Part shown: positions 26,729-35,056 of the stretch, in pieces
How the letters are laid out: every line of letters begins with the position of its first letter
How positions within the stretch are numbered: position 1 is the stretch's first letter
Source: JARRQB01 sp965368585
GTDB lineage: Bacteria > Pseudomonadota > Gammaproteobacteria > Chromatiales > Chromatiaceae
Direction: 5' to 3'
DNA: 42,452 nucleotides
NCBI GenBank assembly: GCA_965368585.1
Contig: CBDUNM010000027.1
Span: 1-42,452, forward strand
The notes under the pieces: generated by a model
Seen by the model: the letters and a program-made list of their open reading frames with translations, nothing else
Told to the model about the DNA's origin: nothing
Database searches by the model: none
Made by a program: the position numbers and the translations under genes

Positions 26729-28230
26729 TGCTGCACGGTATACGCCGCCGATTCACCCGGATGTCGATCAGCGCCAAGCTGGTCAGTATCATCATGGCGA
26801 TCAGCCTGGCGGCGCTCGCTTTGGGCGCGGCCCTGACCTTCATTATTCGTGTGGAGGTATTGCTCGACAGCCAGACGAGCCGGATGGGACTGGTTGCGGA
26901 CATGTCGGTGGACTATGTCTACGCGCCCATGCATTTTGCTCAGGTCGACGCCACCGTGGAGCGACTGCGCTATTTGAGGCGGGTGCCGGAGATTGCGGCC
27001 GCTGTCTTGTTGGACAAAAACGATGTCGAATTCGCTCGCTGGGGACGCGACCCGTCGGTATTCGCGCGGCTCCCGCTGGACAAACCACTACCGATCAGCC
27101 TGCTCAACGAACACTTCAGCGTCTCCCGTCCGGTCAACAGTCCGGACGGCTCCGTCGCCCTGGGCCGACTCTTTATACTTGCCGAGACGCGGCAGCTACG
27201 CCAGCAGGTGTTTGAATACCTGCTTGCCATGGTGACCGTGGCGTTCGCCGTCACCGTGCTCGCCATCGTGCTCGCGATGCGTTTGCAGCGTGCGATTTCA
27301 GGGCCGATAAAAGCGCTGGCGCAGGTGACGACGCACATATCTAATCACGCGGACTACAGTTTGCGAGTCGAACCCAGGACCGAAGACGAGATTGCGCAGC
27401 TGTATACGGCTTTTAACACTTTGTTGCAGCGGGTGCAGGATCGCGAAGCCGAAACGGTGCGCGTCAACAAAGAATTGCAAAGGTCGCATGACGAACTGGA
27501 TCGACGTGTTCAGGAGCGCACCGTGCAACTCAAGGAAGCAAATATCCTGCTAAGTCGTTCACTCGAGGACAAGGAAACTTTGCTGCGCGAGGTCCATCAT
27601 CGAGTCAAGAACAATCTGAACGTGATTACAAGCCTATTGTCGTTGCAAAGCGGCGACCATAACGGGCTGGTGGACGTATCGATCCTGCGTGACGCGCAGC
27701 AACGGATAAAGACGATGTCTCTGGTGCACGAGACTCTCTATTCGGCGGAAAACTTCGGCGAACTTGCGGCCCATGAGTTTATCGATCGGGTCGTCGAGAG
27801 CCTGAAGGAAATGTATCGGATCAGGCAGCGCGGCATCGTGTTGCGGATCGACACGGCGGACATTGAGCTTGACGTCGTGCAGGCGATCCCCATTGGCCTG
27901 ATCGTCAATGAACTGGTGACCAATGCCTTCAAATATGCCTTTGTCGGCCGTGCGGGCGGCATCGTCGAGGTGAGTTTATCGGAAACGCCCGATGGGGGCT
28001 TGATGCTTAGTGTGTCCGATGACGGCGTCGGTATCGCGAACCCGGCGGCCCTGGATCGGTCGCCAACGCTGGGGATCAGACTGGTCAAGGCCCTGGTCGG
28101 GCAGATTCGCGGGCAGCTGAACATATCGGTAGAGGCGGGAGCGACCTTTGAAGTGGTCTTTCATCGCAAGTACCATTCGCGCGGTGCGCGCGAGAAGATC
28201 GGGCGACGCTCGACCGCGAGGTTACCCTGA
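26728..28230 (+). CDS. Transmembrane HisKA_2 sensor kinase with CHASE8-like periplasmic domain
   Basis: This 500-residue protein has membrane helices at about 17-40 and 164-186, with a periplasmic domain of about 120 residues between. The domain resembles the CHASE8 sensor found in YfiN-type proteins. A HAMP domain (about 187-240) and coiled coil (about 235-280) lead to the HisKA_2 motif EVHHRVKNNLNVI with phospho-acceptor His291. The ATPase domain follows with LIVNELVTNAFKYAF and SDDGVGI. The ATG shares a base with the yfiR-like stop and has GGAGG ten bases upstream. It probably responds to the YfiR-like protein and phosphorylates the lone receiver at 23469-23840. Confidence 0.9.
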   Translation: MLHGIRRRFTRMSISAKLVSIIMAISLAALALGAALTFIIRVEVLLDSQTSRMGLVADMSVDYVYAPMHFAQVDATVERLRYLRRVPEIAAAVLLDKNDVEFARWGRDPSVFARLPLDKPLPISLLNEHFSVSRPVNSPDGSVALGRLFILAETRQLRQQVFEYLLAMVTVAFAVTVLAIVLAMRLQRAISGPIKALAQVTTHISNHADYSLRVEPRTEDEIAQLYTAFNTLLQRVQDREAETVRVNKELQRSHDELDRRVQERTVQLKEANILLSRSLEDKETLLREVHHRVKNNLNVITSLLSLQSGDHNGLVDVSILRDAQQRIKTMSLVHETLYSAENFGELAAHEFIDRVVESLKEMYRIRQRGIVLRIDTADIELDVVQAIPIGLIVNELVTNAFKYAFVGRAGGIVEVSLSETPDGGLMLSVSDDGVGIANPAALDRSPTLGIRLVKALVGQIRGQLNISVEAGATFEVVFHRKYHSRGAREKIGRRSTARLP

Positions 28231-28383
28231 GGTCCATCGCCATGGCGGTCAAATCGATACTTTGCGCCCGGCACTCCGGTCGGGCAAGCGGATGATGCGT
28301 GTTAAGCTGCGCTTGGCAGGTAACTGACGCCCGAGTGGGTTGGTGCCTGTGTTGTTGTCAGCACATGGTGAACTCAGACGATT

Positions 28384-29136
28384 ATGAATGACTTGACTAC
28401 CGATAACCCGGTTATCACACAACAGCTGGCGCATCGCTCGATTCGGAAATTCACCGAAAAACCAATCGACGCGGAGTTGCTGAATATCTTGATCCGTTGC
28501 GGGCAAGGCGCTGCGACATCGAGTTTCATCCAGGCTTACTCGGTCATACGGGTCACTGCGCCAGAGGCAAGAGCGGCGATATCCGCCGCCGCGGGCGGGC
28601 AGCCCTGGATCAAAACTGCACCCGAGTTCCTGGTGTTCTGCGCCGATTTGCGACGTATCGAGCGCGCTTGCGTGGCGCGCGGTTTTGGCGAACTTGCGGG
28701 TTACTCGGAGCACAGTGTGGCGGCCATAGTCGACGTCGCATTGATGGGCCAAAACGTTTTACTGGCGGCCGAAGCGGCGGGGCTTGGCGGGGTGTTTATC
28801 GGCGGCATCCGCAATGACCCGCAGGTGCTTGTCGATCTACTGGCGCTGCCGCGCTTGGTCGTCCCGGTGTTTGGAATGTGCCTGGGTTGGCCGGCTCACA
28901 GTCCGGGCGTTAAACCACGTATGAAACCGGACCTGGTGCTGCATCAAGACACCTACCGAGACCAGGAGCCCGATGAAGCCGCGGACTACGATCAGACGAT
29001 GGCCGACTACTACCGTTCACGGGGAAGCAACGTCAAGCTGAGCGACTGGAGCACCGCGACGGCCGAGGCCATACAGGGAAAAACGCGCGAGCACATGCTG
29101 TCCTTCTTACGGCAGCAGGGTTTCTTTCTTTGTTGA
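28384..29136 (+). CDS. nfsA: NfsA-like NADPH nitro/flavin reductase
   Basis: This 250-residue FMN enzyme of the cytoplasm belongs to the oxygen-insensitive nitroreductase family; E. coli NfsA has 240 residues. It opens with the FMN phosphate-binding pattern HRSIRKFTEKPID. GQGAATSSFIQAYSVIRV, GLGGVFIGGIRN and FGMCLGWPA follow at the expected spacing. The C-terminal third, which in NfsA supplies NADPH selectivity, is complete. The natural substrate is uncertain; quinones, nitro compounds or flavins are all possible. It stands alone with its own 150-base upstream gap and is convergent with folE. The start is the ATG at 28384, with no strong ribosome site. Confidence 0.88.
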   Translation: MNDLTTDNPVITQQLAHRSIRKFTEKPIDAELLNILIRCGQGAATSSFIQAYSVIRVTAPEARAAISAAAGGQPWIKTAPEFLVFCADLRRIERACVARGFGELAGYSEHSVAAIVDVALMGQNVLLAAEAAGLGGVFIGGIRNDPQVLVDLLALPRLVVPVFGMCLGWPAHSPGVKPRMKPDLVLHQDTYRDQEPDEAADYDQTMADYYRSRGSNVKLSDWSTATAEAIQGKTREHMLSFLRQQGFFLC

Positions 29137-29172
29137 AGCGGCGCGATGGCCTGGCGCGGCGCACCGCGATGC

Positions 29173-29811
29173 TCAGGTCTTTAACAGCGCCATGAACTCC
29201 GATCGGGTGCGCGCATCCACCTCAAAGGTGCCACGCATCGAACTGCTGACCGTAGTGCTGCTCTGCTTCTGCACGCCGCGCATCATCATGCAGGTATGGC
29301 TGGCCTCCATGACGACAGCAACACCGTGCGGATCCAGGGTTTTCATGAGGGCCTCGGCCACCTGATTGGTCAAGCGTTCCTGCACCTGCAAACGACGCGC
29401 GTAAACATCGATGACGCGGGCGATCTTGCTCAGCCCGACGACCTTACCTTTGGGCAGGTATCCTACGTGCGCTCGACCGAAAAAGGGCAGCATGTGGTGT
29501 TCGCACAGGGAGTAGAACTCGATGTCGCGCACCACGACCATCTCTTTACAGTCTTCGGTGAACATGGCGCGGCGCACCACGTCTTCGGCGTCGGCGTCGT
29601 AACCGCTGGTCAGAAAATCCAGCGCCTTGGCCACGCGCAGCGGGGTGCGCTGCAGCCCTTCTCGATCCGGGTCTTCGCCGATACGCGCCAACATGTCGCG
29701 GATGATGGCCTCCATGTCGGGATCGTAGACCTCGGATTCCGGTTCCGGATCGAGGTTGTCGGCGTAGCGGCCGGCACTGAATTGTCTGGCTTTGTATTTT
29801 TGCGAGCTCAT
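29173..29811 (-). CDS. folE: GTP cyclohydrolase I
   Basis: This 212-residue enzyme converts GTP to dihydroneopterin triphosphate, the first step of folate and pterin synthesis. The zinc ligands are visible as Cys and His in YSLCEHHMLPF and Cys in EASHTCMMMRG. The catalytic His is also in the EHH motif. SKIARVIDVYARRLQVQERLT-type sequence confirms type IA. About 25 N-terminal residues precede the conserved core, as is common. The ATG at 29811 has AGGGGA upstream. No other folate genes are near. Confidence 0.95.
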   Translation of the reverse strand: MSSQKYKARQFSAGRYADNLDPEPESEVYDPDMEAIIRDMLARIGEDPDREGLQRTPLRVAKALDFLTSGYDADAEDVVRRAMFTEDCKEMVVVRDIEFYSLCEHHMLPFFGRAHVGYLPKGKVVGLSKIARVIDVYARRLQVQERLTNQVAEALMKTLDPHGVAVVMEASHTCMMMRGVQKQSSTTVSSSMRGTFEVDARTRSEFMALLKT

Positions 29812-30053
29812 GCGCGAGTCCCCTGTACGGGTGGTTTCCGAGTGGTTATGTCTTGCCTCACGTTAGTAAAAGAAAGCATCGGTCTTTGCAGAATCAATTC
29901 CGCCCCAACGATTGTGGCAATCTGTCGTTCGAAGCCGCGCCGCACCAACAAACGAAAGAAAACGATGACATGGACGCCGCTGAACAAAATGATACCGGCC
30001 AGGGTGTCGAGTATGTCCGACACGGCAGCCACCTGGTACGCCGCAAAGGGCAC
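29808..30053 (-). CDS. Doubtful small protein overlapping the folE start
   Basis: This 81-codon frame has a hydrophobic segment (LAGIILFSGVHVIVFF). Its TGA overlaps the folE ATG in an ATGA arrangement, which is the only reason to mention it. It has no recognisable family and no good ribosome site, and folE has its own. It may equally be chance. Confidence 0.18.
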   Translation of the reverse strand: MPFAAYQVAAVSDILDTLAGIILFSGVHVIVFFRLLVRRGFERQIATIVGAELILQRPMLSFTNVRQDITTRKPPVQGTRA

Positions 30054-30473
30054 GGAAGGGCGCCAGTGTTCGGTACCAAAGACGGCGTCACCGGCACCCT
30101 GACGCCGGGCAAACGGTTCTTCGACTATTTAGACAGCACCGCGGTGACCGACATTTATTCGTACACGGCGATGTGCGACGCACTCCGGCAGGCGCTGGCG
30201 AGTCACGGTCTTTTTTCATCGAATGGCCGTGAATACTCTACAGGTCATGCGCCGTTGGAGGTTCATAGTCGAGTCTGGGAGTTTGGACGAGGACCATGAT
30301 TCTCGCAGAGCTCCCAACGTACGCGGTCCCGATTGGCTGCAGTTGCATGGCGAGCGGGACTGCAGTGGTGATCTTGTCCGATCTCGAGTGCACCGATCGT
30401 CGCAATCATCGTGATGACGACAAACGCTGCGCGTACGACGGAACTTAATATCGAGTGAAAAAGGAGATTGAAA
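29812..30473. other. Long gap between folE and the double-glycine peptide gene
   Basis: About 660 bases without a supported gene apart from the doubtful small frame above. A dyad CGGCGTCA (30083-30090) facing TGACGCCG (30100-30107) is present. A plus-strand frame open across 29853-30299 has no family resemblance or ribosome site. The 3' part must carry the promoter of the peptide gene. Confidence 0.5.
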
Positions 30474-30707
30474 ATGAATCACATCACTATCGAACTGAAC
30501 GAACTGACCTCGCAGGATATCGAGCAGGTCAGCGGTGGCAGCTCAGTCGCGGTCAACGACTGGGACTTCCACTACGAGTGGAAAAACCAGCCGTTCTGGC
30601 AGCCCTGGCAGATCGCGATCTGGGTGAATCACCTTTACGAAGAGCACAGTGGACCGACCGATACCGGAACGACGGGTCAAGGCACCGGGCACGGGCTGCC
30701 GGGCTGA
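30474..30707 (+). CDS. Double-glycine-leader peptide, candidate bacteriocin or RiPP precursor
   Basis: This 77-residue product has a leader of 22 residues ending in GG (ELTSQDIEQVSGG). Leaders of this type are cut after GG by C39-peptidase ABC exporters in class II microcins, bacteriocins and some modified peptides. The presumed core has 55 residues with five Trp (30, 36, 42, 45, 50), many other aromatics, no Cys and a flexible Gly/Thr-rich tail (GTTGQGTGHGLPG). The lack of Cys argues against a lanthipeptide or disulphide bacteriocin. The start ATG at 30474 has AGGAG seven bases upstream; an in-frame TTG at 30468 is closer than a ribosome would allow. No exporter, peptidase, modifying enzyme or immunity gene is visible nearby. 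A strong hairpin follows the stop. Confidence 0.7.
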   Translation: MNHITIELNELTSQDIEQVSGGSSVAVNDWDFHYEWKNQPFWQPWQIAIWVNHLYEEHSGPTDTGTTGQGTGHGLPG

Positions 30708-30727
30708 CCGGACCCGCGGGTGGTAAC

Positions 30728-30756
30728 CGGGGAGCCGGTTCGATGCCGGCTCCCCG
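30728..30756 (+). terminator. Hairpin terminator candidate after the peptide gene
   Basis: CGGGGAGCCGG pairs with CCGGCTCCCCG (11 bp, 7-base loop), beginning 20 bases after the peptide stop. There is no T run, so termination may need Rho, or the hairpin may stabilise the transcript. Confidence 0.55.
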
Positions 30757-30781
30757 TCCACGCCAGCAACGTAGCGACGAT

Positions 30782-30802
30782 CCCTGCGAGTCGGCCGCAG
30801 GG
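30782..30802. terminator. Second hairpin between the peptide gene and ppk2
   Basis: CCCTGCG pairs with CGCAGGG around a seven-base loop, in the convergent gap between the peptide gene and ppk2. It could serve either strand. Confidence 0.35.
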
Positions 30803-30923
30803 GTCACCTCCGGTGGCTTTGTCTCCGTCAGGTTCCCACCTACCTCAGGTTGCGCCGGGAAGCTGAACGGGTCGATCGCGTCATTGCCAACGAGGTCGGG
30901 CGTGTGTCACTCGGAAACGGAGA

Positions 30924-31805
30924 CTAGCCGGCCTCGGATTCAAGCAGGGCGCGCATTTCTCCCAACCGGGCCTTATCGCTTTTGAGCACTGACGGATAGC
31001 GGGGTGCGAGGCGTTTCAGGGCCTTCTTGATGATCCGCGCCACCGTCCAGCGCATAAAAGGCTTGTCGTCGGCGGGGATGGCGTACCAGGGCGCCCAGGG
31101 ACGCGAGGTGGCTGCCAAGGCCTGTTCATACGCATGCATATAAACGCTCCATAACGCCCGCTCCTGCACATCGCCAACGGAGAACTTCCAGTTCTTCTCC
31201 GGTTCGTTGAGGCGCGACAAGAAGCGCCGACGCTGTTCCTCATGCGACACGTTGAGAAAGAATTTCAGGACGAGCGTCCCGTTGCGGGCCAGGTGGCGTT
31301 CGTGATCGCGAATCGACGCATAGCGCGCGTTCCACAATTCTGTCGGGTCGGTAGGCACTTCGATGCGTTGTCCGGCCAGGTATTCGGGGTGTACGCGCAA
31401 CACCAGTACTTCTTCGTAATAACTGCGATTGAAGACACCGATGCGGCCTTTTTCGGGCAATCGGCGGCAGGTGCGCCACAGAAAATCATGGTCCAGTTCT
31501 TCCGCCGAAGGCTGCTTGAAGGAAGACACCTGGCACCCGGCTGGATTGACTCCGCTTAACACGGCGCGAATCGTGCTGTCCTTACCCGCCGCATCCATGG
31601 CTTGAAAAACCAGTAGCACACTGTGGGCGTCGGCCGCGTAGAGGCGCCGCTGCCACTCGTCCAGGTCCTTGACCCGATTCTTCAGCTTTTTTTGCAGCTT
31701 CTTCTGATCGGGCGCACCGGGGGGTGGCCGGCTCGACAGGTCAACGAGCCCGGCGCTGCCGTCGAAGGGGACGAGATAGGGTGATTTGATCGGATCAATG
31801 AGCAT
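30924..31805 (-). CDS. ppk2: Polyphosphate kinase 2 family phosphotransferase
   Basis: This 293-residue single-domain PPK2 transfers phosphate between polyphosphate and nucleotides. The Walker A motif is FQAMDAAGKDSTIRAV. The family segments FNRSYYEEVLVLRVHPE and FFLNVSHEEQRRRFLSRL and the lid residues are all present. A short basic region (KKLQKKLKNRVKDL) leads into the domain. Whether AMP or ADP is preferred cannot be read with certainty; the length and single domain suit class I or III. It is the last gene of a likely operon after the SLC13 permease and a hypothetical gene, 19 bases from the latter. Confidence 0.92.
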   Translation of the reverse strand: MLIDPIKSPYLVPFDGSAGLVDLSSRPPPGAPDQKKLQKKLKNRVKDLDEWQRRLYAADAHSVLLVFQAMDAAGKDSTIRAVLSGVNPAGCQVSSFKQPSAEELDHDFLWRTCRRLPEKGRIGVFNRSYYEEVLVLRVHPEYLAGQRIEVPTDPTELWNARYASIRDHERHLARNGTLVLKFFLNVSHEEQRRRFLSRLNEPEKNWKFSVGDVQERALWSVYMHAYEQALAATSRPWAPWYAIPADDKPFMRWTVARIIKKALKRLAPRYPSVLKSDKARLGEMRALLESEAG

Positions 31806-31824
31806 ATCGGTTTATACCTTTCGA

Positions 31825-32640
31825 TCAGGTGCGCAGTGGTGTCTCCGCGGGCGGGGGAGGGGCCGCAATCGCGTGCAGCCCGGCCAGGACTTCGCCGCGT
31901 GCGGCCAAGTCTTTGCGACAGCGTTTGAAGTACGGCCGCAGGCTGCTTTTCAAATGATGCAACACCATCTTGTCGGGAACGGCTCGCAAGGTGCTGAAAA
32001 GCGCCAGCGCGTAGGTGATGTCGTATTGCGAGAGATAGACCTGGCGCTCGACTGGCGGGCCGCCGCAACTGCCGCACGCCCGATTCTTGAAGTTGAAAGC
32101 GGTATTGGCGAACAGCAGGCCAAACCCCATGAATACGCCGATGACCTCCGTGGTCTGAGGCCAGTTCTGTATGCCGCCCGGCGGGGCTTCGTTGACGGTG
32201 GCGCCGAGATAGTGGGCCAGCACCTGGGCGTAACCGGCAATCATGGCTTCCGGATTGCGGACCAGCGCCGGATTGTAGGACACGGGTATAGTGACGCTCG
32301 CGGACTGACGGCGCGGCATGTCGTTCGCCCTCGCTCGCAACGGTGCCGGAAGAGCGACCGGAGGTGCCACGTCGACGTGCATTGCCTGCGGTTCGTGGAG
32401 CTGGATCGGCCAATGCGCCATTCCCGCGTGGCCAAGCGTCTGGTCGAAGATCAGTTCAGCCATTTCCCGAACACTGCCGGCCCGGCCCGGGAAGTGGTTA
32501 TTGGTCGGTGTGACCAGTATCGAGTCCCGATAAAAATAGTCCGCGTCGAGGTGCGTCAGTGCCCACGCGAATACGTCGAATATCCATTCGATCGAGACCG
32601 CGTCCAGCGGCGCTTTTCTGCTGAACAGCGGCAGGCGCAT
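31825..32640 (-). CDS. Conserved-looking hypothetical protein with a CxxC motif
   Basis: This 271-residue protein has no function I can name. It has no signal peptide. The middle part TEVIGVFMGFGLLFANTAF is followed by a CGSCGG motif (Cys189, Cys192) and then YLSQYDITYALALFSTL. This pattern recalls a family of uncharacterised bacterial proteins in which a similar GFG-ANT segment precedes a Tyr-Leu-Ser stretch. The Cys pair could bind zinc. A His-rich stretch (HAGMAHWPIQLHEP, 71-84) lies in the first half. It is packed between the permease and ppk2 with gaps of 15 and 19 bases, so it is almost surely expressed with them. Confidence 0.7.
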   Translation of the reverse strand: MRLPLFSRKAPLDAVSIEWIFDVFAWALTHLDADYFYRDSILVTPTNNHFPGRAGSVREMAELIFDQTLGHAGMAHWPIQLHEPQAMHVDVAPPVALPAPLRARANDMPRRQSASVTIPVSYNPALVRNPEAMIAGYAQVLAHYLGATVNEAPPGGIQNWPQTTEVIGVFMGFGLLFANTAFNFKNRACGSCGGPPVERQVYLSQYDITYALALFSTLRAVPDKMVLHHLKSSLRPYFKRCRKDLAARGEVLAGLHAIAAPPPPAETPLRT

Positions 32641-32655
32641 GGGCTCGAAATGCCG

Positions 32656-34680
32656 TTAGAAAAACAGCGACATGGTGGCCATCATGACGATCAGGAACAG
32701 GATGGTCATGATACCGCCTGCGCGCATGAAATCAGGCACGCGGTAACCGGCAGGCCCCATGATCAACGCATTCACCTGGTGCGTGGGGATGAGAAACGAA
32801 TTCGAGGTCGCAATCGCAACCGTCAACGCGAACACCGCAGGATTGGCGCCGACGCCGACGGCGATATTGACCGCGAGCGGCACCAGCAGCACCGTGGCGC
32901 CGACATTCGACATAACCAGCGTGAAAAAGGTAGCCAACACGGCAATCGACGCCTGTATGACCCAGACTGGCATGGTGCCCACCACGGACAGGACCTGCTC
33001 GGCAATCCATTTGGCAGTGCCGGATGTCTCCACGGCCAGTCCCAACGGAATCAGCGACGCCAGCAGAAATACCGTTTTCCAGGAGACGGCCTGATAGGCT
33101 TCGTCGATCTTGATGACGCCCGATAAGATCATGCCGATGGCGCCGGTCAGCAGCGCCACCGACAAGCGAAGGTCGGTAAACAGTATCAGCCCCAAAGCCA
33201 CGGCGAAGAACAACCCCGCCCAGAGTACCTTGTGCGGCCGTAGCTCCTCGTGCGGAAACTCGGTAGTGACCACGACAAAGTCGCGGTCCTTCTGCAACCG
33301 CGCGAGCGCGGCCCAGGTGGTGTGCACGACCAGAGCGTCACCGATTTGCAGCGGCTCATCGCGCACATTGTCGCCTTCACGCAGGGTTTCACCGTCGCGG
33401 TTCAGCGCGACCATCGAGATACCGTATCGCTTGCGCATCCAGACGTCGCGCGCGCTCTTGCCAATCAACTTGGACCCCGGTGGGATGACGATCTCCGCGA
33501 TACCGGAATTGGTCGGAGACAGCGCTTCGGCAAACACTTCAATGCTCGAGTTCAATTCCAGACCGAACTTGTCGACGAAGGCCAGGAGATGCTTGGGCGA
33601 CGCCAGGATACCCAGAACCGTACCGGGCGTGATGCCGGTGTCGCGGGCCAGCGCGCCGGGTCCGATCCGGAAATCCGAGGCGATCGCGGCGGCGATCACG
33701 CGGATACGCTCGACCGTTTCGAAATCGTCGAGGGCCTTGCCGACCAGCGGGCTGTCTTCGGGCACCTCGACTTCGAACAGTTCGTAGTCGATGCCGTAGA
33801 CGTCCTGGAAGTATTGCATCGTGTTTTCGCCACCCGACGAGCCCGACACGCTCCCGCCGGGCAGAACGAAACGGCCCGCGATGACGAAGTAGATGATGCC
33901 GGTGGCAATCAGAGCTATCCCGACGGGTGTGACGGAGAACAGCGACCAAGCCTGCATCTGCGCGTCCGCGGGCATGGTCTGGTTGGACGTATGAATCAGA
34001 TCGTTGAGCAGTATCAGCGGGCTGGAGCCGACCATGGTCATGGTGCCGCCCAGAATGGCGCAGAACCCCATCGGCATGAGCAGCCGCGACAAGGGAATGC
34101 CGGAGCGCGACGAGATCCTCGAGACGACCGGCAAGAACAGCGCGGCTGCGCCCACGTTCTGCATGAACGAGGAGATAAAGGCAACGGTGCCGGAAATAAT
34201 GGGAATAATGCGTTGCTCCGTGGTACCCCCGACTTTCAGAATGAAAGACGCCACCTTGCTCATCAAACCGGTCTTGTCCAAGCCGGCGCCGATGATCATA
34301 ACGGCGATGATCGATATCACGGCGTTGGAGCTGAAGCCGTTGAACAGTTGCTGATTGTCGACCAGCCCTTGCTCAAGCCCCATCACGGGCGCCAGCAGAG
34401 ACGTCAAACCGAGCAGCACCATGACCGTCGCCGCGGCGACGTCGACGCTGACCACCTCGAAGGCAAACAGATATATGGTCAGAATCAAAATGCTGACCAC
34501 CCAGGCGATTTCGATCGTGGGGACCGCCCAATCCAGATACAGCGCAACCAGGGCGAACAGGCCGGCGGTCAGCCATTTTCTATATTTCCGGGTCGTGGTG
34601 GTTTTTTTCTTCGCTGCCGGTTGCGGCTGCTCGTTGGCATCAGTATCGGTGCCGGTATCGCTGCCGGTGGTGGTACTCAA
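32656..34680 (-). CDS. SLC13-type permease with TrkA-C domains
   Basis: This 674-residue inner-membrane transporter has two membrane halves (about 35-300 and 490-674) flanking two cytoplasmic TrkA-C/RCK_C domains (about 305-395 and 405-485). The halves hold repeat motifs such as SSFMQNVGAAALFLP and FTLVMSNVGATVLLVPL. Proteins of this layout are often called sulfate or di/tricarboxylate transporters; the substrate is not determinable here. The N terminus is a hydrophilic Thr/Lys-rich tail (about 34 residues). The start is a TTG at 34680 supported by GGAGG eight bases upstream. It leads the operon with the hypothetical gene and ppk2. Confidence 0.88.
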   Translation of the reverse strand: MSTTTGSDTGTDTDANEQPQPAAKKKTTTTRKYRKWLTAGLFALVALYLDWAVPTIEIAWVVSILILTIYLFAFEVVSVDVAAATVMVLLGLTSLLAPVMGLEQGLVDNQQLFNGFSSNAVISIIAVMIIGAGLDKTGLMSKVASFILKVGGTTEQRIIPIISGTVAFISSFMQNVGAAALFLPVVSRISSRSGIPLSRLLMPMGFCAILGGTMTMVGSSPLILLNDLIHTSNQTMPADAQMQAWSLFSVTPVGIALIATGIIYFVIAGRFVLPGGSVSGSSGGENTMQYFQDVYGIDYELFEVEVPEDSPLVGKALDDFETVERIRVIAAAIASDFRIGPGALARDTGITPGTVLGILASPKHLLAFVDKFGLELNSSIEVFAEALSPTNSGIAEIVIPPGSKLIGKSARDVWMRKRYGISMVALNRDGETLREGDNVRDEPLQIGDALVVHTTWAALARLQKDRDFVVVTTEFPHEELRPHKVLWAGLFFAVALGLILFTDLRLSVALLTGAIGMILSGVIKIDEAYQAVSWKTVFLLASLIPLGLAVETSGTAKWIAEQVLSVVGTMPVWVIQASIAVLATFFTLVMSNVGATVLLVPLAVNIAVGVGANPAVFALTVAIATSNSFLIPTHQVNALIMGPAGYRVPDFMRAGGIMTILFLIVMMATMSLFF

Positions 34681-35056
34681 GACAAAAGCCTCCGAAATCG
34701 CGCGTAAATATGAACCAGACCTCTCCCGGCTGTCGCCTGGAAACGCTTAGGATCGCCTAAGGATATCGTTCGGGAACTGCGGATGATCGATCAGACCCGT
34801 AGTCTACAGAGGTCAGCGGGGCACGTCTTTGACAGGAATCTAATCCACTCATAATCTAATTTTTAACGACGGCGCATGAACCTGCCCCGACCGTTCTGCG
34901 CTGTCGGGACCACTGCCCGGACCGGCGTTCGCCCCAAGCGCGGCTGACACCGTGCAGCACGGCGCGATATGGACCGTAGACATATTTAATGTAAAATCAA
35001 CCAATAATCGTATAACATATTGAATATTATATCTATAAATCAACACTCGCTGTACA
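34681..35056. other. Gap between the two SLC13 permease genes
   Basis: About 375 bases with no supported gene. A dyad CTTAGG-ATCG-CCTAAG sits at 34746-34761, some 66 bases before the downstream start, and could be an operator. The segment 34978-35056 is strikingly AT-rich and probably carries the downstream promoter. Confidence 0.45.

Noticed and set aside
29296..30102. Open frame opposite folE (268 codons)
   Set aside because: It is a mirror of folE and has no ribosome site or domain.
30740..30985. Continuation of open plus-strand frames after the peptide gene
   Set aside because: They cross two hairpins and the end of ppk2 and have no start signal.
33250..34707. Long open frame opposite the first SLC13 permease (485 codons)
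   Set aside because: The opposite strand encodes clear membrane helices and TrkA-C domains; this frame has an unnatural His/Arg/Gln-rich composition.
34849..35046. Small minus-strand frame in the gap between the two permeases
   Set aside because: No ribosome site or family; it lies across the AT-rich promoter-like stretch.
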